A DNA stretch of 58,763 bases from Bacteroidaceae bacterium (lineage in GTDB: Bacteria; Bacteroidota; Bacteroidia; Bacteroidales; Bacteroidaceae): assembly GCA_017617805.1 (NCBI GenBank), contig JAFZVN010000083.1, positions 1 through 58,763 on the forward strand. The letters are read 5' to 3'. Shown one piece after another: positions 21,631 to 31,211 of this stretch. The stretch's first letter is position 1. Each line of letters begins with the position of its first letter. A program made the position numbers and the translations under genes. The notes below the pieces were generated by a model that was given only the letters and a program-made list of their open reading frames with translations, was not told the DNA's origin and did not search any database.

Positions 21631-23802
21631 ATGAAGAAAATCTTACTGACTTTTATTGTGGCACTGTCGGCACTTGCAGCTCATGCCCAGAAACAGCTCT
21701 ACATTCCTAATGAATGGAAGGGCACAGATCTTTATCGGGAGTCAGATCCCAACAATCAGTACACGTGGTCGAAATCGCGCTCAAAGGAGAGCGAAAATTT
21801 CATTGTCTATTGGGACAAGGGATACGGCAACAAAGCTCCTAACGAGCTGTCTTCTACTGATTTCTACTATGTCGATATCGATGACCTCTTGCAGAAAGCA
21901 GAGTGGTTTTATAAGCTGAACGTAACTGAACTCGGTTTTGGTGGCGAAGGGTCAAAACTTGCTAAATATAAGAGCATGATTCTCTTGAACCACACTACTG
22001 AGTGGATGGCCTACGGAAGTGGCTATGATTTCAACTGCCCTGCACTATGGATAAACCCATCTACATGCAAACCGGTGGGTCATACCATTGCCCATGAGAT
22101 TGGACACTCCTTCCAGTATATGGGTTATAGCGATTTGGGTGGTCACGCAGGTTTCCACGATGCGATAGGAAAAGGTTCTGGTTGGTGGGAACAAACAGCT
22201 CAGTGGCAGGCTGCGCAAGCTTATCCTGATCTGAAATGGGGTGAAAGTTGGACGGTCTATGGCGCACCTTATTTTCCTCGCTATGCCAATTATGCAATGA
22301 CACACGAATGGATGCGTTATCAGAGCTATTGGTGGCATTACTTCTTGGTGGAAAAATTCAATGACCGTTCCTTCATAGGTAAACTTTGGCGTCACCAGAT
22401 GAGTAAAGCCTCTGATCCCAATGAGGTGCTTATGAACATGCAAGGCCTCTCTGCCGAGGAACTCTATAAACTTTACTTCGAGTATGCCATGAAGATGGCA
22501 ACTGTTGATATTGATGTGGATGGCTGTCGTGAAGAGGGCATCAATCAAATAAATTCTGTGCCTTACCGTTATGCCTGTCTGGCATTGGGTAATTCGAAGT
22601 ATCAGGTAGCATACTCCTCATGTCCACAGAGCACAGGCTTCAACATCATTCCTCTCACAGTGCCAGAGGCTGGTTCTGTTGTCAGCATCGATTTCACATC
22701 GCTCAAGCAGCGCGCCAAGTTAGCAGAAGGAGATCCTGCTGAATACTATAATGGTGACAATCAGTTGATCAAGCTCCCCACCACTAAGGCCTACTACAAC
22801 ATCAACTCCAAATACGGCTCTCAGCGTGGTTTCCGTTTGGGTTATGTAGCACTTCTGAAGGATGGTTCTCGTCAGTATCTTTATGAGGACGAACTGTACT
22901 GTGCCAACAGCGGTACCAATGAACAAACTGCCACTGTCTCTTGCACTGTTCCTGAAGGAACTCAGAAACTTTTCTTTGTTGTTTCTCCAGCCCCCAAACA
23001 GTATATTCAGCATCAATGGGATGATGATATCAGCAATGATGATCAATGGCCCTACATGCTCCAGCTCTCAGGTGCGGACATTATTGGAGCGCCCGAACCC
23101 TATGTGGCACCTGTCATCAGCGAGGATTTAGGACTGACTGATGCCACCATCACTTATGATGTGGAATTGCCCTTTGATGCAAATAGCTATTCCTATGTTG
23201 AAGTTACCTTGGCAGGCAATGCACTTTCAGCTCTTGGTACTGCTTTCCAAATGAACGATGTTGCTGACGGTGTGAGCAAAAGTATCGTTGAATGGAGCGA
23301 TGCAGAGCCAACTGACGGAAAAATGAAATTCTATGCTGTCAATGCTTCTGGAAACATCGTCAACAAGAAAAGCAGTGCTAATGGTTATGGTCATTGGTTC
23401 AATGCGAGTGGTGCATACGCTGATTGGGCTTCTGGCTATGTGTATAGCGAGTTCCAGCCTTCTTCCCTCACGTTCCATGTGGGTCAGTATCCTTCCAAGC
23501 TTACTGTGGGCAAAACTTACACCATCTCTCAGGCACTCAAGTATAAGCTTGGCGGCAAGACTGCCATTGTCCGCTTCATCTTTAATGTGAAGAGTGTTGC
23601 CTCCTCTGTTGCTGGCAGCTTCTCTTTGGCGAAAGTGGAACAAGATCCTAAGGTGTCTGAATACACGGCTATTGAAGCCCCAGCTGCTTCTTCACTCACT
23701 CAGGATGCGTCATATTACACGTTGAGCGGCACTCGTCTATCTGATCATCCTACAACGAAGGGAATCTATCTCCACAACGGAAAGAAACTCCTCATCAAAT
23801 AA
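21631..23802 (+). CDS. Secreted DUF6055-like protein with HEIGH motif, DUF4859 module and T9SS-like tail
   Basis: 723 aa. A signal peptide ends AAHAQ. The N-terminal 450 residues contain THTIAHEIGHSFQYM with a zinc-protease HExxH core, followed by SGWWEQTAQWQA, where E or H residues could supply a third ligand. The fold and order match the DUF6055 family, which is related to gluzincin-like peptidases. A DUF4859 module follows (GYGHWFNASG..WASGYVYSEF and HVGQYPSKLTVG), then the tail YYTLSGTRL..GIYLHNGKKLLIK. It is likely secreted by the T9SS; whether it is an active protease is unproven. It shares the DUF4859 fold with its upstream neighbour, suggesting a functional pair. Confidence 0.75.
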   Translation: MKKILLTFIVALSALAAHAQKQLYIPNEWKGTDLYRESDPNNQYTWSKSRSKESENFIVYWDKGYGNKAPNELSSTDFYYVDIDDLLQKAEWFYKLNVTELGFGGEGSKLAKYKSMILLNHTTEWMAYGSGYDFNCPALWINPSTCKPVGHTIAHEIGHSFQYMGYSDLGGHAGFHDAIGKGSGWWEQTAQWQAAQAYPDLKWGESWTVYGAPYFPRYANYAMTHEWMRYQSYWWHYFLVEKFNDRSFIGKLWRHQMSKASDPNEVLMNMQGLSAEELYKLYFEYAMKMATVDIDVDGCREEGINQINSVPYRYACLALGNSKYQVAYSSCPQSTGFNIIPLTVPEAGSVVSIDFTSLKQRAKLAEGDPAEYYNGDNQLIKLPTTKAYYNINSKYGSQRGFRLGYVALLKDGSRQYLYEDELYCANSGTNEQTATVSCTVPEGTQKLFFVVSPAPKQYIQHQWDDDISNDDQWPYMLQLSGADIIGAPEPYVAPVISEDLGLTDATITYDVELPFDANSYSYVEVTLAGNALSALGTAFQMNDVADGVSKSIVEWSDAEPTDGKMKFYAVNASGNIVNKKSSANGYGHWFNASGAYADWASGYVYSEFQPSSLTFHVGQYPSKLTVGKTYTISQALKYKLGGKTAIVRFIFNVKSVASSVAGSFSLAKVEQDPKVSEYTAIEAPAASSLTQDASYYTLSGTRLSDHPTTKGIYLHNGKKLLIK

Positions 23803-23828
23803 GGAGTAATTCTTCTTGACATAAAGAA

Positions 23829-23858
23829 AGGGTCACACAGAAATGTGTGGCCCTAAAA
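23829..23858 (+). terminator. Terminator after the DUF6055-like gene
   Basis: AGGGTCACACA (23829-23839), GAAA loop, TGTGTGGCCCT (23844-23854), one wobble, then AAAATTTT. Confidence 0.75.
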
Positions 23859-24156
23859 TTTTGACTTCCGCTCTACAAAGGGTTATCACTAATCCTTGGC
23901 AGCAGCGGAAGTCCACCTATTTTCCATTAAAAACTATTTTCGATTACGAATAACTTATTGGGGATGTTATGAATTACTATTTACTACTTATAACTTGTTT
24001 TACAAAGATTTGGGCAAAATATCATAAGTTCTTACCGTATCGAAAACTTTCCTTATTATTTGGAAGAAAAAATTTACAGGTATTTTGTATTATTGTTTTC
24101 TAAGAATTTGTATATGTTTCGTTAGTTAGAGAGTCGTTAGTAGAGAGTCGAACCGT
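23859..24156. other. A/T-rich spacer between convergent genes
   Basis: About 300 bases with no convincing ORF or promoter. Near the end of the MORN gene there is a short direct repeat (AGAGAGTCG twice, around 24128-24151). I see nothing else. Confidence 0.6.
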
Positions 24157-24960
24157 TTAACGAGATGCGAGTGCATTGTTGATGTCACCTGCAAAGCGGT
24201 TGTCCTTCCAATTACCAGCGATCACCTTGCCACTTGCTGTGGTGTATGTACCTACGCCGTTACGCATGTCTTCCTTGAACTGACCAGTGTAGGTTGCACC
24301 AGATGCCCATACAAATGTGCCCTGACCTTCGATGTAAGAGTTGGTGAACTGACCTTCATACACGTTGCCGTTTGCATAAGTGTACTTGCCAATACCTTCC
24401 TTCTCACCGTTTACCCACTGACCTGCATACACATCACCATTGTTGTGGTAGTATGTGCCGAAGCCATTGCGCTGATTGTTCTCATAGTGACCTACATACT
24501 TGTCACCATTGGCAGCAGTGAAAACACCTTCGCCTACGCGGACATCGTCCACCCAATCACCTTCGTAAGTGTCGCCGTTTGCCCATGTGAGCTTGCCGTG
24601 ACCATTACGCTTGCCGTTCTTCCACTCACCTTCGTAAGTGTTGCACTTGTCGGCATAGAATGCGGCACCAAAGCCATCCTGCTTGCCATCCTTGAAGTCA
24701 CCTTGGTACATGTCACCATCTACCCAAGAGTAACGTCCGTATCCTTCTATTTGGCCATCCACGAAATTACCCTCGAAGCGGTCACCATTTTTCCACTCGA
24801 AAGTGCCCTTTCCGTGCATCTTGCCTTCTTTCTTGCTACCGGTGTATTTACCGCCAGTCTTCAGATCTGGATTTCTGTCTCCAGCATCACCCTGTGCCAT
24901 CACGTGATTGTAAGCACCGAGTGACAAGAATGCTAAAACTGTTAAGATAAACTTCTTCAT
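24157..24960 (-). CDS. Exported MORN-repeat protein
   Basis: 267 aa. A signal peptide ends HVMAQ, and nearly the whole mature protein is nine to ten MORN repeats of the form YxGxWxxGxxxGxGxxxxxxG (for example YEGEWKNGKRNGHGKLTWANGDTY). MORN repeats form elongated beta-hairpin arrays that act as scaffolds or bind lipids and proteins. No enzymatic domain is fused, unlike kinase-type MORN proteins. It is probably periplasmic or surface-located. It has its own consensus promoter. Confidence 0.93.
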   Translation of the reverse strand: MKKFILTVLAFLSLGAYNHVMAQGDAGDRNPDLKTGGKYTGSKKEGKMHGKGTFEWKNGDRFEGNFVDGQIEGYGRYSWVDGDMYQGDFKDGKQDGFGAAFYADKCNTYEGEWKNGKRNGHGKLTWANGDTYEGDWVDDVRVGEGVFTAANGDKYVGHYENNQRNGFGTYYHNNGDVYAGQWVNGEKEGIGKYTYANGNVYEGQFTNSYIEGQGTFVWASGATYTGQFKEDMRNGVGTYTTASGKVIAGNWKDNRFAGDINNALASR

Positions 24961-25044
24961 AACTATGCCCTTTCTTTTGAGTTATATGAATAGAGTTATT
25001 TGTTTCTGTTGAGTTGTTTTGTCAGTTGATTTGGTTTTGACTTT

Positions 25045-25077
25045 GCAAAGTTACCTGTTTTGTTCACATGCTCCAAA
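25045..25077 (-). promoter_or_regulatory. Promoter of the MORN gene
   Basis: On the minus strand, TTTG (25074-25077), a 20-base spacer, TAACTTTGC (25045-25053). Full consensus, with about 75 nt of leader. Confidence 0.8.
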
Positions 25078-25232
25078 TAAAAAAGAAGAAATAATTCACT
25101 TTTTATTAAAAAAAATGCTTTTTGAAGAAAATAAAGACACTTTGCACGCAAATCTATTAAAATAAGTTTTGTTTAATGTGTGTAAATGTGTACATTTTGA
25201 GTCCTTGCATGTTTTTGCTTTTTTCTTTTGAA

Positions 25233-25356
25233 GGGTCGATTCTGGATTCTGTGTGCGTTTTTGTTTTCGAGCCTGTTGCTCATTGGTCGATTTTGTTCAC
25301 TCGTACCCTTGTTTTATGGGTCGATTTTGTTCACAAATACAGGTCGTTTTGTTCAC
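25233..25356. repeat. Cluster of GGTCGATTTTGTTCAC repeats at the 3' end of rmuC
   Basis: The 16-mer occurs exactly at 25285-25300 and 25319-25334, one base shorter at 25342-25356, and as a partial GGGTCGATT at 25233-25241. The last two copies overlap or lie inside the rmuC coding end. The surrounding 24961-25330 spacer otherwise holds the MORN promoter and A/T-rich sequence. Confidence 0.7.
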
Positions 25357-26695
25357 TCCCCTTCTCTAACTGCTTGTTTTCCAGCTCAGAAACATCATCG
25401 ATGTCAGTCAGTTGAGGAAGCGGGTTCTTGTCGCTCTGTTTGGCACCCAGTTTCTGGAGTTTGAAACAAGTGGTTTGGATGCTCTGTCCAGTTGGAGCCA
25501 GTTTGCGGGCACCGTCTTCGTAGGCTTGCGTCGCACGGGTGAGTGCTTGTCCTATGCTTTCATATTTCTTCATGAATTGCCCCACGCGATCCAGCATTTC
25601 ATTTGCAAGCGCGTACACTTTCTCGTGGTTCTGTGCTTGTGCAATCTGTGTCCAGGTAAGGTTGATGATGCGCAGGGCTGCAAACAGGGTTTGTTCATCG
25701 GCAATAAAAACATTCTGTGTCATTGCGTTGCGCCAGAGGTCTGGTTGTGCGTTGAGGGCAGTCCAGAGAGCGGCAGAGTGGGGGACAAACATGATGACAT
25801 AATCCATCCGTGCCTTGGGAGGTTGGATGTAAGCAGAGTAATCTTTCGTGGATAATTCACGTACATGAGCCTTGAGACTGTCGATGTGTGCCTTGAGCAA
25901 ACGTTTTCTCTCTTCTTCGGTTGTTACGTTGGCATAATCAATGAAGGCTGTGAGGGACACTTTGGCGTCAATGATCACTTCTCTGCGTTGGTCGAGGTGG
26001 AGAATCACGTCAGGCCGGAGTGTGGATCCTTCTTGGTTCTTGACAATATTGCCAGCTGCATCGCGGATATAGGGTTGCGTGTCGTAATGGATGCCTCGCT
26101 TGAGTCCTTGCGACTCCAAAAGCTCGTCGAGGATGGTTTCGCCCCAATCGCCCTGCACGCGGTTTCCCATCTTGAAGGTGTTGTTTAGTTGATCCACACT
26201 CTTCTTGGCGGCCTCGCTTTGGCGCATCATGTTTTCGATGTTGGCTTTCATTTCGCCACCCATAGCCGTCTGCTTTTCCGTGTTTTCCGTCATCGCCTGC
26301 TTCATCTTGTCGATGGTCTCGCGTAGGGGATTCACGATCTGACCCAGATTTTGGCTGCTCGTTTCTGTAAATTCTTTTTGTCGTTGCTTCAGCAGTTCGT
26401 CAGTCGCTTCCTTCATCTTCGCGCTCATCGTCTCCATCGCATCATCAAAACGTTGTTGCAATGCGTTGATGGCTTCTTGATGCATACGATCTTTTGCTTC
26501 GAGGGCAGCAGCATGGGCTTCTTCCTCCGTTTGCTTGAGACGTGTAGCCATTTCAGCCTCACTTTTCAATTGAGCCTGAAGCACATCCACTTGAGCAGCG
26601 ACCTTGCTGTGGCGTCCTTGCAACACAAAAGCTGTTGCAAGCGCACCTATCAGAGCGCCACCCAACACAGAAAGTATGATGATCCAAGTTCCCAT
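25331..26695 (-). CDS. rmuC: RmuC-family DNA recombination protein
   Basis: 454 aa from the ATG at 26695; upstream in-frame codons overlap the exchanger gene and are not needed. A single N-terminal membrane segment (WIIILSVLGGALIGALATAFVL) is followed by a long coiled coil (about 30-140). The PD-(D/E)XK-like RmuC domain has D243 and K245 in EVIIDAKVSL. RmuC limits rearrangements at inverted repeats, by genetic evidence in E. coli. It lies 13 bp downstream of the exchanger gene and is likely co-transcribed. The last residues (QNDLYL) are encoded inside a 16-bp repeat copy, so the C-terminus may have been reshaped by repeat insertion. Confidence 0.95.
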   Translation of the reverse strand: MGTWIIILSVLGGALIGALATAFVLQGRHSKVAAQVDVLQAQLKSEAEMATRLKQTEEEAHAAALEAKDRMHQEAINALQQRFDDAMETMSAKMKEATDELLKQRQKEFTETSSQNLGQIVNPLRETIDKMKQAMTENTEKQTAMGGEMKANIENMMRQSEAAKKSVDQLNNTFKMGNRVQGDWGETILDELLESQGLKRGIHYDTQPYIRDAAGNIVKNQEGSTLRPDVILHLDQRREVIIDAKVSLTAFIDYANVTTEEERKRLLKAHIDSLKAHVRELSTKDYSAYIQPPKARMDYVIMFVPHSAALWTALNAQPDLWRNAMTQNVFIADEQTLFAALRIINLTWTQIAQAQNHEKVYALANEMLDRVGQFMKKYESIGQALTRATQAYEDGARKLAPTGQSIQTTCFKLQKLGAKQSDKNPLPQLTDIDDVSELENKQLEKGSEQNDLYL

Positions 26696-26708
26696 GTTCC
26701 CCCCTATA

Positions 26709-27674
26709 TTATATATAAAATGTGCGCACGAGGTAAAGAATATAAATACTGAGGAGAATAGCGCCTTCCCAACGGACAATCTTTCGATGACTGTAGAGGA
26801 ACGTCCAGAGGAGGATGCCCAATCCGAACATGACTGCATAGTCGATGGCGAAGGGACCCCAAGCATGATGAATCGGTGTGATGGTGCTGGCTGTACCCAC
26901 CACGCAGAGGATATTGAACGAGACAGAGCCTATGATGTTGCCCACAGCCATGTCCGTCTCACCCTTTCTGGCTGCCATCACACTGGCAAAGAGTTCAGGC
27001 AGACTGGTGCCGACAGCAACAATGGTCAGTCCGATGATGCGTTCCATCTCTTCCTTGCCCACGCCTAAGAGTTGTCCCAGTTCCATCGCTATGGCGCTGG
27101 CACCATCAATCAGCAGGTCGGCACCCCACACCATTGCCGCCAAACTGACAATGACGAACAAGATGGCACGCCACAAGGGCATTGGAGCCTTTACAGGCGC
27201 TACTTCCATGGCTGCCTTGGTCTCCTTGCGTGACTGAATCACCTCCCACGAAATGAAACCAATCAACATCAGCACCATGCAGATGCCCTGCCAACGCTGA
27301 ATCATATCTTCTGTGAAAGCGAATACGATAAAGATGGCCATTGCGAAGAGCAGGAACGGAATATCGACCCGCAACATGCTACGCTTGGATGGCAGTGGAT
27401 GAATCAAGGAGGTCATGCCCAGAATCAAGGCGACATTCGCGATGTTCGACCCCACTACGTTGCCGATGGCCAGACCTGATGAACCGACCCAAGCCGCCTG
27501 AGTGGATACCAGCAGTTCTGGCATTGATGTGCCGAATCCCACCACTGTCAGGCCAATCACCATATTACTCAGTTTGGCCCGCTGAGCAATCGCCACCGCA
27601 CCGTCAATCAAAAAATCGCCTCCCTTCATCAAGAGGACGAAGCCTATCAAGATAAAAAATATACTCAGTAACAT
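26709..27674 (-). CDS. Calcium/sodium antiporter, CaCA family (YrbG type)
   Basis: 321-aa inner membrane exchanger with about ten transmembrane segments in two inverted halves. The alpha-1 repeat reads GFGTSMPELLVS with GNVVGSNIAN, and the alpha-2 repeat AVGTSLPELFASV with GNIIGSVSFN. These hold the ion-binding acidic residues of the family. It would exchange Ca2+ for Na+ or H+ across the cytoplasmic membrane. It is the first gene of a unit with rmuC, with a consensus promoter in front. Confidence 0.95.
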   Translation of the reverse strand: MLLSIFFILIGFVLLMKGGDFLIDGAVAIAQRAKLSNMVIGLTVVGFGTSMPELLVSTQAAWVGSSGLAIGNVVGSNIANVALILGMTSLIHPLPSKRSMLRVDIPFLLFAMAIFIVFAFTEDMIQRWQGICMVLMLIGFISWEVIQSRKETKAAMEVAPVKAPMPLWRAILFVIVSLAAMVWGADLLIDGASAIAMELGQLLGVGKEEMERIIGLTIVAVGTSLPELFASVMAARKGETDMAVGNIIGSVSFNILCVVGTASTITPIHHAWGPFAIDYAVMFGLGILLWTFLYSHRKIVRWEGAILLSIYILYLVRTFYI

Positions 27675-27695
27675 TTCTCTCTCCCTTTAAACGCT

Positions 27696-27727
27696 GCAAA
27701 GGTACGCTTTTCTTTTGTTGTGGCAAA
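27696..27727 (-). promoter_or_regulatory. Promoter of the exchanger-rmuC unit
   Basis: On the minus strand, TTTG (27724-27727), a 19-base spacer, TACCTTTGC (27696-27704). Confidence 0.8.
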
Positions 27728-27762
27728 AGATTTGCTAAACACATTGCATGTCCATGAAACTT

Positions 27763-28770
27763 TTACAATTCAAAACCACTCTTATCAGGTAAGATAGTTT
27801 CAAGGGCTTCAAGAATTCTCTTCTTATTCTCCTCAAAATGGGTGACATGGTCGCCATCATTGATGCAGATGATTCTTTTCTTCCGATGGCTAATGCAATC
27901 CACGCATGCAGAGATATTCTGATCGCTCAGATAGAATACTTGCCCATATTTATAGACATTACAGGAAGTGAAATTGCCAGAAGCCAGTTGCCAATAACGT
28001 ATAAGCGTAGGACTGATGTCTCCATAAGAGCGGAACTTACTAGCGCATGTTCTCGACAGATCTTCTTCGCAATACTTCCATATTTCGTCAAATGTCTTTT
28101 TCAGATAAATTTGTGGCAAATGATTCATGTGGAAACCAGGGAAGGTCGGGAGCATGAAGAACCGCAGATTTTTCAGAGCAACCATCGGAAGGGATGGCGG
28201 ATACATTTTGAGCGGGCCTTTCCGAGCAGCCGCAATCTTTGAAAAATGTTTATTGATTAACGCCTTTGCCATAAAGCAGGAATTGTCATAAACATTAGGC
28301 TGAGTATTGCTGGAGGCGGACAAGTCGCAGATATCACATGGCAATCCTTTCCTGAAGAAATGTTTAGGAAGTACATCGTCAAGAAGGAACATGTCATCAC
28401 AGAAATAGACAAATTTGTCGGAAAGCCCCTTTATCCTATGGAAATTGAACTCAATAGGGTAGCAACTAAAGGTTGGCATATATTGTGAGGGAACGACATC
28501 TTTGTCATTCAAGAAAACCAGCTTTGGATGTTCCGTGTTCATCCATTGGGGTGGGTTTGCATTGGTTATGAAGAACACTTTGTTAACCCAGGGAGCATAC
28601 TTTTCAATTCCTCGAAATAAGAAATGCAACGTGTCCCAACTGCGATAACGGTACACACTTTTATCCACAGAGCGACCATACTGGGCAGCATAATACTCAT
28701 ACTGCTTTCTCCATTCAGGGTCGGTATTGCTACCCCAAGTGATTACAAAATCAATCTTCTCGTCGGCCAT
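27763..28770 (-). CDS. Stealth-family sugar-phosphate transferase
   Basis: 335 aa, cytoplasmic. It carries the Stealth conserved regions in order: CR1 IDFVITWGSNTDPEWR near the start, CR2 RYRSWDTLHFLFRGIEKYAPWV through FVYFCDDMFLLDD, CR3 around FPGFHMNHLPQIYLKKTF, and a CR4-like end. Stealth proteins transfer hexose-1-phosphate units in capsule or exopolysaccharide synthesis and are related to GlcNAc-1-phosphotransferase. It stands alone, without other capsule genes, so the acceptor is unknown. Its bases are more A/T-rich than its neighbours, which could mean transfer. It has its own promoter. Confidence 0.9.
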   Translation of the reverse strand: MADEKIDFVITWGSNTDPEWRKQYEYYAAQYGRSVDKSVYRYRSWDTLHFLFRGIEKYAPWVNKVFFITNANPPQWMNTEHPKLVFLNDKDVVPSQYMPTFSCYPIEFNFHRIKGLSDKFVYFCDDMFLLDDVLPKHFFRKGLPCDICDLSASSNTQPNVYDNSCFMAKALINKHFSKIAAARKGPLKMYPPSLPMVALKNLRFFMLPTFPGFHMNHLPQIYLKKTFDEIWKYCEEDLSRTCASKFRSYGDISPTLIRYWQLASGNFTSCNVYKYGQVFYLSDQNISACVDCISHRKKRIICINDGDHVTHFEENKKRILEALETILPDKSGFEL

Positions 28771-28817
28771 AATGCATGCTTTTTTGAATTGTCCTTCATG
28801 TCATGAGGAAAAACATA

Positions 28818-28850
28818 GCAAAGGTACAGACTTCTTCTGTTTTGTGCAAA
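28818..28850 (-). promoter_or_regulatory. Promoter of the Stealth gene
   Basis: On the minus strand, TTTG (28847-28850), a 20-base spacer, TACCTTTGC (28818-28826). Confidence 0.8.
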
Positions 28851-28876
28851 TTTTTTGTGGATATTCTGCAAAAAAG

Positions 28877-28904
28877 AAAAGGCGACCTGTGTAGGCCGCC
28901 CCTT
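28877..28904 (-). terminator. Terminator of the short LruC-type gene
   Basis: On the minus strand, GGCGGCCT-ACAC-AGGTCGCC followed by TTTTCTTTTTT. A closely related hairpin follows the long paralog. Confidence 0.75.
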
Positions 28905-28916
28905 TCTTATGATGCA

Positions 28917-30824
28917 TTATAAGTTACGTACAATCTTGAGATCCTTTACAGTAGAAGAATTGTTTTTCTTGTTCTTATACCATTCACCATTGGTTTTGTG
29001 GTTTTTCACCCACTTTGGGAAAGCGGGGTAGCAACTGTCGATGGTAATGTACTCTTGTGCCCATGCCCAGAAAGTTTCAGTCTTCCATCCGTACTCGGGT
29101 GTGTTCATCTCTGTATAAGAGTATGGGAAACAGATGATGTAAGGTGCAGCACCTTTATCTGGGGCTGGAATGCGGGATTCGCCAGATGAGAGTTCTTCGA
29201 TGCTCTGCCAGTTTTCTTCCACATTTTCAATCGGATCGGTACCTCTTGTCAGCGTACGAATCTCGAAGCCACCCATATTTAGATAACCATTATCGTCCAC
29301 ACCTTGGGTAAGGCTGTATTCGTTGGTACTGCAATAAGCCATCGACCAGTCTTTAGGTACAGTGATGTTGACAGTTTTTCCTTCCGTGCCACGTGATGCA
29401 CCTACGTTGTGTGCTTTATACTCTCCGCTCACTGCTGGCTCGAAGCCAAAGAGTTGGTGAACTTCGCCAAGGCATTTTTTGTTGTTGCCATTGACAAAGA
29501 AGATGTAAGAGGCGAGTGTACCACCTGCGGCCAATGGTGTCACATGGGCAACGGGTTGTCCACTGGTGTGTTCCACCTTGAAGATCACGTCATTGTAGTC
29601 GCGGTCGAACGTGCCACCCAAGTCTTCACAAGCAAGCACCCAAGTCTTAGGTTCTTCGTTGATGATGAATGGAGGGATACCTTTGATGGTAAACACGATA
29701 TCGTTGAAGTCGAAGTCGCTAAGCTTACCATCTACCCATCCATCGTTTGGCCAGTCTTCAAAGCCGAAGAACATCTCTTCACCAATAGAGAATGAAGAGG
29801 CATAACAAGGATACTTACCCTCCACCTGAATCATCTTACCATTTTCGTCCACCTTGACGCCATTGCCGAGCACGGCGGGGTCGTTGAGTGAACTCTCAGA
29901 GAAGATCTCGTAGTTCTTGGTCTCATGTACACCATTATGGTTAGCTGAATCTGTCTTCTTCAGATACATGCCAAACTTGACTCCTTTTGGGATATCCACT
30001 CTGATACCTAATCCGCGAGCAACCTTACCAGATTCTTGTTTGTTGTCAGTGCTTTTGTATTCGCCATTATCCTCATACATCAACTCACTATCTTCTCCAG
30101 GATTGCTTTCCCTGTTTTTATAGATATCCACATCTATGCGATTACCTTGGGCGTCATAATAATACAAGCCAATAGTGTTGTAAGATTTTGTATTCCAGTA
30201 GTAAGGATAGATGATGAACGAACCATTAGATACGTATGAGAAGTTAGCTGTCACCTTGTTCAAATTGTGTTTGTTTTCAGGCACATGTTCCATCAATTTG
30301 TTGTAGTCAGTCTCTGCCATATAAACATACTGAGGATGGGTTTTGCCATCACCAAGGTCATCAACATCTCCTGTGAGCTTGGATACTTCTACATATCCAT
30401 TTCCTGAATAGGTGGTACGTGTCTCTAAAGCATTAAACACTACCACATCACCTGGGACGCAAGTTTGTGCTGTACGTCCATCGCTCACGATGAGCGTGCG
30501 TGTACCTTCAACTACGTCCACGCCGAGCTTTTGTGTGCCACTTACACCTTCGTAGTTACCCACAAGAATAAACTGGTTGCCTTCCAGCGCATAAATCTTG
30601 ACGTTGGATGCTGTTTGTGTGTTGACTGTCACAGTGGCACGTTCCGCTAAGTTCCAGTCTTGTTCTGGGTCGATGTCGCCATAGGTCTCATAGAATGCCT
30701 CATCGAACCTGATGGCGCTTTCGCTGTTTTTGTCGTTTCCGTTGTCGTAGTCACTACAACCAGCTAAGGTCAATGCACCAGCGCAGACCATAGCACAAAC
30801 TGGAAGATACTTTTTTACCTCCAT
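28917..30824 (-). CDS. LruC/DUF4842-domain lipoprotein, short paralog
   Basis: 635-aa exported lipoprotein (signal ending LTLAGC). The N-terminus after the Cys is acidic and includes EAFYETYGDIDPEQDWN, a recurrent start in this family. Two acidic calcium-type loops are present, DFDFNDIVF around residue 370 and FDRDYNDVIF some 40 residues later, as in LruC/DUF4842 proteins. The remainder is beta-rich. It lacks a T9SS tail, so anchoring is by lipid. It is a close paralog of the gene at 31292-34693 and shares with it upstream sequence and terminator. The function of LruC proteins is not established; calcium-stabilised surface binding is plausible. Confidence 0.85.
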   Translation of the reverse strand: MEVKKYLPVCAMVCAGALTLAGCSDYDNGNDKNSESAIRFDEAFYETYGDIDPEQDWNLAERATVTVNTQTASNVKIYALEGNQFILVGNYEGVSGTQKLGVDVVEGTRTLIVSDGRTAQTCVPGDVVVFNALETRTTYSGNGYVEVSKLTGDVDDLGDGKTHPQYVYMAETDYNKLMEHVPENKHNLNKVTANFSYVSNGSFIIYPYYWNTKSYNTIGLYYYDAQGNRIDVDIYKNRESNPGEDSELMYEDNGEYKSTDNKQESGKVARGLGIRVDIPKGVKFGMYLKKTDSANHNGVHETKNYEIFSESSLNDPAVLGNGVKVDENGKMIQVEGKYPCYASSFSIGEEMFFGFEDWPNDGWVDGKLSDFDFNDIVFTIKGIPPFIINEEPKTWVLACEDLGGTFDRDYNDVIFKVEHTSGQPVAHVTPLAAGGTLASYIFFVNGNNKKCLGEVHQLFGFEPAVSGEYKAHNVGASRGTEGKTVNITVPKDWSMAYCSTNEYSLTQGVDDNGYLNMGGFEIRTLTRGTDPIENVEENWQSIEELSSGESRIPAPDKGAAPYIICFPYSYTEMNTPEYGWKTETFWAWAQEYITIDSCYPAFPKWVKNHKTNGEWYKNKKNNSSTVKDLKIVRNL

Positions 30825-30877
30825 AGTTTCCTAATTTTTAGTTAATGTTAGTATTATTTATTATATTTTGCCCTATC

Positions 30878-31136
30878 GTGCCGCCTCTTCGTGCGCACAC
30901 GTACATTTATATATGATATATCATCATAACGAGTACAAAGGTCGCATTTTTTTCCCACATAGAGAGCACGAAACACAAAGAAAATCACAAAAAGTGGTGA
31001 TTTTGTCTGCGTTTTTCGCTTTTTCCTCCATTTCAGTAGGGGGAAGTTGCAATTGGGTACATGAAAAGGGAAAAGAATGTAGTTGTTTTCTGAAGAAACG
31101 CACCGTGATTCTTTGCTATTTTGAAAGTTTCAAAAT
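30878..31136 (-). promoter_or_regulatory. Upstream region of the short LruC gene, duplicated at the long paralog
   Basis: The 467-base gap 30825-31291 holds a conserved block GTGCCGCCTCTTCGTGCGCA... (30878-30906) also found at 34752-34780, with the palindrome GTGCGCAC. A GACCTTTG box near 30945 (minus strand) may be the -7. Blocks around 30992-31055 (TTTTGTCTGC, TTTTTCGCTTTT, GTTGCAATTGGG) match 34860-34925. A palindromic ATTTTGAAAGTTTCAAAAT lies at 31118-31136. Confidence 0.6.
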
Positions 31137-31211
31137 TTGAAAAGATGCTTGTCTCTTTAAAAGTTCATAACGGCAAAACTTCACTTGCGCACTTGGAGTA
31201 AGCAAACAAGA

